Assembly (NCBI RefSeq): GCF_020102855.1
Contig: NZ_JADHZD010000001.1
Location: forward strand, 310,001 to 374,000
DNA from: Nocardioides lacusdianchii
GTDB lineage: Bacteria > Actinomycetota > Actinomycetes > Propionibacteriales > Nocardioidaceae
DNA length: 64,000 nucleotides
Direction: 5' to 3'
Part shown: in pieces, positions 47,904-55,343 of the stretch
Numbering within the stretch: position 1 is the stretch's first letter
How the letters are laid out: each line of letters starts with the position of its first letter
Made by a program: the position numbers and the translations under genes
The notes under the pieces: generated by a model
What the model was told of the DNA's origin: nothing
Databases searched by the model: none
What the model saw: only the letters and a program-made list of their open reading frames with translations

Positions 47904-47909
47904 TACAGT
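47904..47909 (+). promoter_or_regulatory. -10 element (TACAGT) of the 47.9-kb membrane protein gene
   Basis: TACAGT ends 6 bases before the ATG at 47916, predicting a leaderless message. Confidence 0.45.
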
Positions 47910-47915
47910 CCCTCC

Positions 47916-48368
47916 ATGAGCGGTGCAACGGCGGCCAGTGCAGTCCGGACGCGGCGCAGCCCCGACCCGGCGAGACGCCGGCTGGCAGGGGCGGTCGCGA
48001 TGGTCCTCCTCGGCTCCTTCCTTCCCTGGATCGACACCGCAGTCGGATCGGTGTCAGGGGCCCGGGGCGCCGGGTTGTGGACCTTCTACGCCGCGATGCT
48101 GGGGCTCGCGGCCGTGCTGATCCCGCTGCGACGGGTGGCCGCGGTGCACGCGACGGTCTTCGCCGCCACAGCCGTGGTCGTCCCGGTGTGGCAGGTGCTG
48201 CACCTGCTGACCCTGGTCGGCCTGAACGGCTGGGTCCCCGGACCCGGTCTGGTGCTGGTGCTCGGCGGGGGCGTCCTCGGCGCCACCGCAGCGGCTCAGC
48301 TGTTCGGTCCCGCCGCGACCACCATGAGCACCGGGCCGAGCACCTCCTCGCGCACCAGGCGCGACTGA
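47916..48368 (+). CDS. Small membrane protein, function unknown
   Basis: The 150-residue protein has a short Arg-rich start and four hydrophobic segments (about residues 24-42, 55-71, 78-97 and 103-125), ending in a Ser/Thr-rich tail. It shows no motif beyond FLPWIDTAVGSVSGARGAGLW-like features seen in small actinobacterial membrane proteins. The 3' end overlaps the convergent aldehyde dehydrogenase gene by 73 bases, which is unusual and may reflect decay of that gene. Confidence 0.65.
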   Translation: MSGATAASAVRTRRSPDPARRRLAGAVAMVLLGSFLPWIDTAVGSVSGARGAGLWTFYAAMLGLAAVLIPLRRVAAVHATVFAATAVVVPVWQVLHLLTLVGLNGWVPGPGLVLVLGGGVLGATAAAQLFGPAATTMSTGPSTSSRTRRD

Positions 48369-49435
48369 CGCGACAGCCCGCCGACGACGGTGGGCGCGAC
48401 CCACCAGCCGGGGCGGTCGAGCCTGTGTCCGCCGAGCACGACGTCGCCGCCCTCGGACCGCGCGAGGTCGAGGTAGCGCAGCACCCGGTCACGCGCGACC
48501 GGCGAGCGCAGCGGGCCGCACACGGTCCCGGGATCGGTCGGGTCGCCGACGACGACGTCGCCCATCGCGGCGACGGCGACGCCCAGTGCCTCGTCGTGGC
48601 GGTCGGCCGGCACGACGACGGTGGCGGGCACCCGGCAGGCCTGGCCCGCGTTCGCGGCGACCGCGACGGCGGCCGCGGAGACGACGGCGACGAGGTCGTC
48701 GCCGTCGCCCAGCTGGACGGTCCGCGGGGCGCCGACGTCGAGGCGTACGCGCTTGCCCGCACGCTCGGCGGCCTCGCGCACCCGCTCACCGGCGAAGGCC
48801 GAGCCGGTGAAGGAGACGTCGTCGACCCGCGGGTCGAGGGTGAGCGCGATCGCGACGTCGACGTCGCGCGTGGTGACGACGTTCAGCACTCCGCGCGGCA
48901 GGATGTCGAGCGCGATGCGACCCAGCTCGAGGGCGGCGCTCGCCGTCTCGGGAGCCGGCTTCAGCACCACCGTCCCGCCGGCGACCAGCACCCGGCCGAC
49001 CTCGGTGACCGCGACGGCGAGCGGCGACGTCGACGGGGTGACGACCGCGGTCACGCCGGGCCGCTGGGCGGGCGGCGGACCGGGCTCGCCGCGCATCCCG
49101 GCGATCGGTGCGTCGACGTGCGCGGCGCGGAGCCCGACCGGGACGCCGGTCTCCGCGGCGATGAGGACGGCCAGGTCGTCGGACCGCTCGCGGAGGGCGT
49201 CCTGCAGCCGCGAGAGCGCCTCGCGACGCAGCTCGGTGTCGGTGCTCCACGTGGTCTCGTCGTAGGCCCGGCGAGCGGCGGCCACGGCGGCCTGCGCGTC
49301 GGGGACGCCGGCGTCGGGGACGTCCCACAACCGCTGACCGGTGGCGGGGTTGCGCGCCGGGAACGTCCAGCCCTCGGCGGTGGCGACCTCGACGCCGTCG
49401 ACCGGCAGTCCCGAGGAGCGGGCGTGCTTGCTCAT
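48296..49435 (-). pseudogene. Truncated aldehyde dehydrogenase family gene
   Basis: The 379-residue frame reads as an aldehyde dehydrogenase: NPATGQRLWDVPDA, VVTPSTSPLAVAVTEVGRVLVAGGTVVLKPAPETAS, FTGSAFAGERV and the catalytic-Cys motif NAGQACRVPATVVV. It stops at EEVLGPVLMVVAAGPNS, so about 90-110 residues of the C-terminal oligomerisation/catalytic region are missing. The general-base segment normally written ELGGK reads DVGAP, so the usual catalytic Glu is absent. No continuation is seen in another frame. The 3' end overlaps the convergent membrane gene by 73 bases. It could be a decaying gene or a noncatalytic ALDH-fold protein. Confidence 0.75.
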
Positions 49436-49510
49436 GGGAGAACTCCACCACGTCGGGGCCGCGCGTCCCATCACCCGGTCGGGCTGGGATGGCGGTGACA
49501 AGGTGACCAG

Positions 49511-50728
49511 GTGCCATCCCTCCCGCCCCTCCCGGACGTCGACGACCGTGACGCCGTCCTCGCGTGGGTCGCGGCCCACCTCGGCCACCTGACCCTGGAG
49601 GGACCGGACGGCGTACGCGCCGGGGGGCACCGCGGCGGCCAGGCCGCTGCCGACGCCGCCCTCGCCGCCCTCGACATCACCGGCTACGCCCGCTCGCGCT
49701 CGACGGTGCTGCCCGAGCACCGGCGCGGAGCGAGCCGGATGTCGCCGTGGATCCGCCACGGGCTCGTGTCGCTGCCGGAGATGTGGGACGCGGTGGCCGA
49801 CGCCCCCACGTCGGACCGCAACCGCTACCGCGACGAGCTGATGTGGCAGGAGTACGCCCGCCACCTCTACGCCCGCACCGGGTCCGCGCTCGCCGAGCCG
49901 CTGCGTCGCGAACCCCCGCGACCTGCGGTGGCGCCGGAATGGGACGAGCACGGGCAGATGGCCTGCACGTCGCGGCTGCGCGAGGAGCTCGAGGGCGACG
50001 GCTGGCTGGTGAACCAGACCCGCATGTGGTGGGCCTCGCACTGGACCGTGCGGCACGGCCGCAGCTGGCGTGACGGCGAGGACGACTTCTTCCGCCACCT
50101 GCTCGACGGCTCGCGCGCCGCCAACCGTCTCGGCTGGCAGTGGACGGTGGGCGCCGGCACCGGGAAGCCCTACGGGTTCAGCCGCTGGCAGGTGCAGAAG
50201 CGGGCGCCACAGCTGTGCCGCTCGTGCCCGCTGAGCAACGCCTGCCCGATCCAGGACTGGCCCGACGCGACGCCGGGGCCGCGCACCTCAGCGGTCCCGC
50301 AGGACGGTGGACCCGGCGCGGGTCCGGAGTCCGGCGTACGCACCGGGGAGCCGCAGGCCGTGTGGCTCACCGCCGAGTCGCTCGGCGACAGCGACCCCGC
50401 CCTCGCGGCCCACCCGGACCTGCCGGTCGTCTTCGTCCTCGACGAGCCGCTGCTGCGCTCGCTGCGGCTCTCGGGAAAGCGGCTGGTCTTCCTCGCCGAG
50501 TGCCTGGCCGACCTCGCGGACCGGCGCGAGGTCGACGTACGCCTCGGTGGACCCGTCGAGGAGCTGGCGGGGACCCCGGTGGCCGTCACCTTCGCCCCGG
50601 TGCCCGGGTTCGTACGCCGCTCGGCGGCCGTCGACGTCGCGCACCTGCTGCCGTGGCCCTGGCTGGTGCGCCCCGCCGGCCAGCGCCTCACGTCCTACAG
50701 CGCGTGGCGCAAGGGGGTGCGGCGGTAG
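49511..50728 (+). CDS. Circularly permuted photolyase/cryptochrome-like protein with Fe-S cysteine pattern
   Basis: The 405-residue protein reads as a photolyase with its two domains in reversed order. Residues about 70-250 are the FAD-binding domain: SRMSPWIRHGLVSLPEMW (76-92), RDELMWQEYARHLY (107-120), then the flavin/DNA-lesion core WLVNQTRMWWASHW (165-178) and GWQWTVGAGTGKPYGFSRWQ (208-227). Cys152, Cys236, Cys239 and Cys245 fit the four-cysteine [4Fe-4S] pattern of PhrB-type photolyases. Residues about 282-405 match the N-terminal antenna domain of normal photolyases: AVWLTAESLGDSDPAL, PVVFVLDEPLL, RLVFLAECLADL, GGPVEELAG and a final linker-like YSAWRKG. DNA repair or blue-light sensing is likely; activity is not shown. 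Confidence 0.8.
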   Translation: MPSLPPLPDVDDRDAVLAWVAAHLGHLTLEGPDGVRAGGHRGGQAAADAALAALDITGYARSRSTVLPEHRRGASRMSPWIRHGLVSLPEMWDAVADAPTSDRNRYRDELMWQEYARHLYARTGSALAEPLRREPPRPAVAPEWDEHGQMACTSRLREELEGDGWLVNQTRMWWASHWTVRHGRSWRDGEDDFFRHLLDGSRAANRLGWQWTVGAGTGKPYGFSRWQVQKRAPQLCRSCPLSNACPIQDWPDATPGPRTSAVPQDGGPGAGPESGVRTGEPQAVWLTAESLGDSDPALAAHPDLPVVFVLDEPLLRSLRLSGKRLVFLAECLADLADRREVDVRLGGPVEELAGTPVAVTFAPVPGFVRRSAAVDVAHLLPWPWLVRPAGQRLTSYSAWRKGVRR

Positions 50729-50731
50729 GCC

Positions 50732-50737
50732 TAACCT
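50732..50737 (+). promoter_or_regulatory. -10 element (TAACCT) of the BtuF-like gene
   Basis: TAACCT ends 6 bases before the ATG at 50744 and lies in the 15-base gap after the photolyase-like gene, so this gene has its own leaderless start. Confidence 0.5.
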
Positions 50738-50743
50738 CGACCC

Positions 50744-51487
50744 ATGCGCGACGACCTCGGTGCCGACGTCCCCCTCCGCGGCCCGGCGCGCCGGGTCGTC
50801 TCCCTCGTGCCGTCGCTGACCGAGGCGATCGCCGCCTCCGCACCGGAGCGGCTCGCCGGTGCCACCGACTGGTGCACCCACCCCTCCGACCTCGACGTGG
50901 CGCGGGTGCGCGGCACGAAGAACCCGGACCTCGCCGCCATCCGCGCCCTCTCCCCCGACCTCGTCGTCGCCAACCAGGAGGAGAACCGCGAGCTCGACGT
51001 ACGCCGCCTCCGCGATGCCGGCGTCGCCGTGTGGGTCACCCGGATCGAGACCGTCGAGGAGGCGCTCGCCTCGATGTCGCGGCTCTTCACCGAGGCCCTC
51101 GGCCTCGCGGACCCGCCGTGGCTCGTCGAGGCGCGCTCGCTGTGGGCGACGCCCGCCGGGCGCCGGCTGTCGGTCGCCGTGCCGATCTGGCGCGACCCCT
51201 GGATGGTGGTCGGCTCGCAGACCTACACCGACGACCTGCTCGCCCGGGCCGGGCTCGCCAACGCGCTGGCCCACCTCGACGGGCGCTACCCGACCGTCAC
51301 GGCCGACGACGTCGACGGCGCCGGTGCGGACGTCGTGCTGCTGCCGGACGAGCCCTACGTCTTCACCGCCGACGACGGCCCGGAGGCCTTCACGACGCCG
51401 ACCCGTCTGGTCTCGGGGCGCCTGCTCACCTGGTACGGCCCGGCGATGGTCGAGGCGTCCGCCATGCTGGCCGCGATCGATGGCTAG
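50744..51487 (+). CDS. BtuF/helical-backbone metal-receptor-like protein without signal peptide
   Basis: The 247-residue protein has the type III periplasmic-binding fold of cobalamin or siderophore receptors: RRVVSLVPSLTEAI near residue 16, GATDWCTHP, TKNPDLAAIRALSPDLVVANQEENR and LVSGRLLTWYGPAM. No signal peptide or lipobox precedes the domain, and the start is placed at 50744 by a -10 six bases upstream, so it should stay in the cytoplasm. Cytosolic members of this fold are known, but their ligands are not. It lies next to a photolyase-like gene, a MarR regulator and the B12-dependent mutase, which makes a corrinoid link possible but unproven. Confidence 0.82.
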   Translation: MRDDLGADVPLRGPARRVVSLVPSLTEAIAASAPERLAGATDWCTHPSDLDVARVRGTKNPDLAAIRALSPDLVVANQEENRELDVRRLRDAGVAVWVTRIETVEEALASMSRLFTEALGLADPPWLVEARSLWATPAGRRLSVAVPIWRDPWMVVGSQTYTDDLLARAGLANALAHLDGRYPTVTADDVDGAGADVVLLPDEPYVFTADDGPEAFTTPTRLVSGRLLTWYGPAMVEASAMLAAIDG

Positions 51488-51490
51488 CCT
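51485..51490 (+). promoter_or_regulatory. -10 element (TAGCCT) sharing the BtuF-like stop codon
   Basis: TAGCCT ends 6 bases before the marR ATG (51497); its first three bases are the stop codon of the preceding gene. Confidence 0.5.
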
Positions 51491-51496
51491 CCAGCC

Positions 51497-51988
51497 ATGA
51501 CCCGCGACCCGATCAGCGAGGCCCACCGCCAGTGGGTCGCCCACGGCTGGCCCGGCGCCGCCGACGGGATGGCGATGGTCACCTCGGTCGTGCGCGCCCA
51601 CCAGCTGCTGATGGAGCGCATCGACGGAGTGCTTCGTCCCCGCGACCTGACCTTCGCCCGCTACGAGGTGCTGCGGCTGCTGTCCTTCACCCGCGAGGCG
51701 GCCATGCCGATGTCACGGCTGGGCTCGCTGCTCCAGGTGCACCCGACGAGCGTCACCAACGCGGTCGACCGCCTCGTCGCGCAGGGCTACGTCGAGCGCG
51801 TGCGCGGCGAGGCCGACAAGCGGGTGGTGCGCGCCGTGCTGACCGACGCCGGGCGCGAGGCGGTCGAGGAGGCCACGGCGGCGCTCAACGCCGAGGTCTT
51901 CGAGGCGCCGGGCCTGCCCGCGGACGACGTACGGGACCTGACCGGGCGGCTCACGGCGCTCCGGGCGGGACTGGGCGACTCTGCCTGA
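51497..51988 (+). CDS. MarR family transcriptional regulator
   Basis: The 163-residue protein has a MarR winged helix: FARYEVLRLLSFTREAAMPMSRLGSLLQVHPTSVTNAVDRLVAQGYVERVRGEADKRVVRAVLTDAGR is spread over residues about 55-122, with the wing in GEADKRVV. The N-terminal helix (AMVTSVVRAHQLLMERID) forms the dimer interface. The gene lies 9 bases after the BtuF-like gene and 55 bases before icmF, so regulation of the mutase or of the preceding gene is likely. No operator palindrome was found in the 55 bases other than the icmF -10 region. Actinobacterial MarR regulators of this type often sit beside icmF. Confidence 0.92.
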   Translation: MTRDPISEAHRQWVAHGWPGAADGMAMVTSVVRAHQLLMERIDGVLRPRDLTFARYEVLRLLSFTREAAMPMSRLGSLLQVHPTSVTNAVDRLVAQGYVERVRGEADKRVVRAVLTDAGREAVEEATAALNAEVFEAPGLPADDVRDLTGRLTALRAGLGDSA

Positions 51989-52031
51989 GCTGCCGCCCCG
52001 CCGGATACTCGCGCGTAATACTTGGAAGTCC

Positions 52032-52037
52032 TACTAT
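52032..52037 (+). promoter_or_regulatory. -10 element (TACTAT) of icmF
   Basis: TACTAT ends 6 bases before the icmF ATG (52044), predicting a leaderless message and leaving no room for a B12 riboswitch. Confidence 0.5.
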
Positions 52038-52043
52038 CGACCC

Positions 52044-55000
52044 ATGGCCGACCTGCACCGTCCGAAGAACCCGATCCGCCTCGTCACCGCGTCCGCGCTC
52101 TTCGACGGCCACGACGCCTCGATCAACATCATGCGGCGCATCTTCATGGGCCAGGGGTGCGAGGTCATCCACCTCGGCCACAACCGCTCCGTCCAGGAGG
52201 TCGTCGACGCGGCGCTCGAGGAGGACGTGCAGGGCGTCGCGGTGTCGTCCTACCAGGGCGGGCACGTCGAGTACTTCGAGTACCTCGTGGAGTCACTGCG
52301 CGCCCAGGGCGCCGGCCACGTCCGCGTGGTGGGCGGCGGCGGAGGCGTGATCGTCCCCCGCGAGATCCAGCGCCTGCGCGAGTCGGGCGTCACGATCTTC
52401 TCCCCCGAGGACGGCCAGAAGATGGGCCTGGTCGGCATGATCAACTCGGTCGTCGCCGACTGCGACGTCGACCTCTGGTCCGACAGCGCGGTCACCGCCG
52501 AGCAGGTGCTCTCGGGCGACCGCTTCGCCGTCGCGCGCGCCGTCACCGGCGCCGAGGGCGGCCGCCTCGACGAGGCGATGCTCCAAGAGATCCGGTCCGC
52601 GGCCGGGCGCCGCGTCGTCCCGGTCCTCGGCATCACCGGCACCGGTGGCTCGGGCAAGTCCTCGCTGACCGACGAGGTCGTACGCCGCTTCCGCACCGAC
52701 CAGCAGGACAAGCTGCGCATCGCCGTCATCGCCGTCGACCCGACCCGCCGCAAGGGTGGCGGTGCCCTGCTCGGCGACCGGATCCGCGCCAGCTCCCTCG
52801 ACGGCGACCGGGTCTTCTTCCGCTCGCTCGCCACGCGTGGCGCGCACGAGGTGCCTGCCCACCTCGCCGACGTGATCGACGTGATGAAGGCCGCCGGCCA
52901 CGACCTCGTCATCGTCGAGACCCCGGGCATCGGCCAGGGCGACGCGGGCATCGTGCCGCTGGTCGACCACTCCCTCTACGTCATGACGCCGGAGTTCGGT
53001 GCTGCCTCGCAGCTGGAGAAGATCGACATGCTCGACTTCGCCGACACCGTGGCGATCAACAAGTTCGAGCGCCGTGGCGCCAAGGACGCACTGCGCGACG
53101 TGGGCCGCCAGCTGGTCCGCAACCGCGAGGCGTTCGGCAAGCAGCCGCACGACATGCCCGTCTTCGGCACCAGCGCCGCGACCTTCAACGACGACGGCGT
53201 CACCGCGCTCTACCAGCACCTGCGCACCGCGCTCGCCGACGCCGGCCTGGCCGTCAGCGAGGGCACGCTGCCCCACGTCGACGTACGCCACTCCTCCGGC
53301 ATCCGGCAGGTCGTGCCGGCCGACCGGGTGCGCTACCTCGCCGAGATCACCGAGACCGTCCGCGGCTACCACGCACGCACCGTCGAGCTGGCGGAGGCGG
53401 CGCGCCGGCTGCAGCGGATCGAGGCCGTGGCGGCAGAGCTGGGTCTCGATACACCCGGCTCGTCCCTCGCCGGGCACTCGACCACCGAGGGAGGCGGGCA
53501 CTCGACCAGCGATGGGCTGACCGAGCTGCTCGAGCAGGCCCGCAAGGCCGTCCCCCACGAGGTCGCCGACCAGATCGAGCGGTGGCCGGCGGTGGTGGAG
53601 TCCTACTCCGGCGACGAGCAGACGGTGAAGGTCCGCGACCGCGAGATCACCACGAAGCTCACGCGGGAGTCGCTCAGCGGCAACAAGATCCCGCGCGTCT
53701 CGCTGCCCCGCTCCGCCGACCACGGCGAGCTCGTCACGTTCTGGCGGGGCGAGAACCTGCCCGGCTACTTCCCCTTCACCGCGGGCGTGTTCCCGTTCAA
53801 GCGCGACAACGAGGACCCGGCGCGCATGTTCGCCGGCGAGGGCGACCCGGCGCGCACCAACCGTCGCTTCAAGATCCTCTCCGAGGGCAACGACGCCACC
53901 CGCCTGTCGACCGCTTTCGACTCCGTCACCCTCTACGGCCGCGACCCCGACCCGCGCCCGGACGTCTACGGCAAGGTCGGCACATCCGGCGTCTCCGTGG
54001 CGACGCTGGACGACATGAAGGCGCTCTACGACGGCTTCGACCTCGTCTCGCCCACGACGTCGGTGAGCATGACGATCAACGGCCCGGCCCCGACTGTGCT
54101 GGCGTTCTTCCTCAACACCGCGATCGACCAGCAGGTCGACGCCTTCCGCGAGCGCGAGGGCCGCGAGCCGGGCGACGAGGAGCGCGCCGAGCTCGAGGCG
54201 TACGCCCTCGCCAACGTCCGCGGGACGGTGCAGGCCGACATCCTCAAGGAGGACCAGGGCCAGAACACCTGCCTGTTCTCCACGGAGTTCTCGTTGCGGA
54301 TGATGGCCGACATCCAGGAGTGGTTCATCGAGCGGCAGGTCCGCAACTTCTACTCCGTCTCGATCTCCGGCTACCACATCGCCGAGGCCGGGGCGAACCC
54401 CATCAGCCAGCTCGCGTTCACCCTCGCCAACGGCTTCACCTACGTCGAGGCCTACCTGGCGCGCGGCATGGACATCGACGACTTCGCGCCGAACCTGTCG
54501 TTCTTCTTCTCCAACGGCATGGACCCCGAGTACACCGTGCTGGGCCGCGTCGCGCGCCGCATCTGGGCGGTGACGATGAAGGAGAAGTACGGCGCGTCCG
54601 AGCGCTCGCAGAAGCTGAAGTACCACGTCCAGACGAGCGGCCGCTCGCTGCACGCGCAGGAGATGGACTTCAACGACATCCGCACCACGCTGCAGGCGCT
54701 GATCGCGATCTACGACAACGCCAACAGCCTCCACACCAACGCCTACGACGAGGCCGTGACGACCCCGACCGAGGACTCCGTACGCCGTGCGCTGGCGATC
54801 CAGCTGATCATCAACCGCGAGTGGGGCCTGGCGATGAACGAGAACCCGCTCCAGGGGTCCTACGTCATCGACGACCTCACCGACCTCGTCGAGGCCGCAG
54901 TGCTGGCCGAGTTCGACTCGATCAACGAGCGCGGCGGCGTGCTCGGCGCGATGGAGACCGGCTACCAGCGCGGACGGATCCAGGACGAGTCGATGCTCTA

Positions 55001-55322
55001 CGAGCACCGCAAGCACGACGGATCGCTGCCGATCATCGGCGTCAACACGTTCGTCAAGGAGTCGGCCGCCGACGCGCAGCCCAAGGAGATCGAGCTCGCC
55101 CGCGCGACCGACGCCGAGAAGGAGTCGCAGCTCTCGCGGGTGCGCGCCTTCCAGGCCGCCCACGGCGCCGAGGCCCAGCAGGCACTGGCGCGCCTCAAGG
55201 AGGCCGCGATCTCCGGGGACAACGTCTTCGCGGTCCTGATGGACGCTGCACGCGTGTGCTCGCTGCAGCAGGTGACCGAGGCGTTCTTCGAGGTGGGCGG
55301 GCAGTACCGCCGCAACGTCTGA
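52044..55322 (+). CDS. icmF: Fused isobutyryl-CoA mutase (B12-binding / G-domain chaperone / mutase)
   Basis: The 1,092-residue protein rearranges isobutyryl-CoA to n-butyryl-CoA with adenosylcobalamin, linking valine and fatty-acid pools. The order is that of IcmF: B12-binding domain first (FDGHDASINIMRRI near residue 20, whose His ligates cobalt), a MeaB-like GTPase (P-loop GITGTGGSGKSS near 195, VETPGIGQGD, NKFERRGAKDAL), a linker, and the mutase large domain (LPGYFPFTAGVFPFKR near 572; GQNTCLFSTEFSLRMMADIQEWF near 744, split). The linker at residues 466-491 is encoded by an inserted repeat. Pivalyl-CoA mutase activity is also possible in this family. MarR lies upstream. Confidence 0.94.
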   Translation: MADLHRPKNPIRLVTASALFDGHDASINIMRRIFMGQGCEVIHLGHNRSVQEVVDAALEEDVQGVAVSSYQGGHVEYFEYLVESLRAQGAGHVRVVGGGGGVIVPREIQRLRESGVTIFSPEDGQKMGLVGMINSVVADCDVDLWSDSAVTAEQVLSGDRFAVARAVTGAEGGRLDEAMLQEIRSAAGRRVVPVLGITGTGGSGKSSLTDEVVRRFRTDQQDKLRIAVIAVDPTRRKGGGALLGDRIRASSLDGDRVFFRSLATRGAHEVPAHLADVIDVMKAAGHDLVIVETPGIGQGDAGIVPLVDHSLYVMTPEFGAASQLEKIDMLDFADTVAINKFERRGAKDALRDVGRQLVRNREAFGKQPHDMPVFGTSAATFNDDGVTALYQHLRTALADAGLAVSEGTLPHVDVRHSSGIRQVVPADRVRYLAEITETVRGYHARTVELAEAARRLQRIEAVAAELGLDTPGSSLAGHSTTEGGGHSTSDGLTELLEQARKAVPHEVADQIERWPAVVESYSGDEQTVKVRDREITTKLTRESLSGNKIPRVSLPRSADHGELVTFWRGENLPGYFPFTAGVFPFKRDNEDPARMFAGEGDPARTNRRFKILSEGNDATRLSTAFDSVTLYGRDPDPRPDVYGKVGTSGVSVATLDDMKALYDGFDLVSPTTSVSMTINGPAPTVLAFFLNTAIDQQVDAFREREGREPGDEERAELEAYALANVRGTVQADILKEDQGQNTCLFSTEFSLRMMADIQEWFIERQVRNFYSVSISGYHIAEAGANPISQLAFTLANGFTYVEAYLARGMDIDDFAPNLSFFFSNGMDPEYTVLGRVARRIWAVTMKEKYGASERSQKLKYHVQTSGRSLHAQEMDFNDIRTTLQALIAIYDNANSLHTNAYDEAVTTPTEDSVRRALAIQLIINREWGLAMNENPLQGSYVIDDLTDLVEAAVLAEFDSINERGGVLGAMETGYQRGRIQDESMLYEHRKHDGSLPIIGVNTFVKESAADAQPKEIELARATDAEKESQLSRVRAFQAAHGAEAQQALARLKEAAISGDNVFAVLMDAARVCSLQQVTEAFFEVGGQYRRNV
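53441..53515. repeat. REP-like element captured in frame within icmF
   Basis: GGGTCTCGATAC opens the element, CCCGG and CCGGG arms follow, and GGGCACTCGACCACCGAGG (53472-53490) is repeated as GGGCACTCGACCAGCGATGG (53496-53515), 24 bases apart. It resembles common actinobacterial intergenic palindromes. It encodes a Gly/Ser/Thr-rich linker (GHST repeats). Confidence 0.75.
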
Positions 55323-55343
55323 GCTCGAAACCCAGCCGGGCGC

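Larger units (their letters stand above)
47626..47915. other. 290-base regulatory gap between the symporter operon and the 47.9-kb membrane protein gene
   Basis: Apart from the CRP-type box, TTGACC (47692-47687), a 17-base spacer and TTCGCT (47669-47664) may be the symporter promoter on the minus strand. On the plus strand TACAGT (47904-47909) serves the membrane-protein gene. No gene is supported here. Confidence 0.5.

Noticed and set aside
48000..48296. Frameshifted C-terminus of the aldehyde dehydrogenase
   Set aside because: None of the three minus-strand frames beyond the stop shows the expected ALDH C-terminal motifs; a simple frameshift does not explain the truncation.
51989..52043. 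Cobalamin riboswitch before icmF
   Set aside because: The gap is 55 bases and carries a -10 that predicts a leaderless message, so there is no room for a B12 box.
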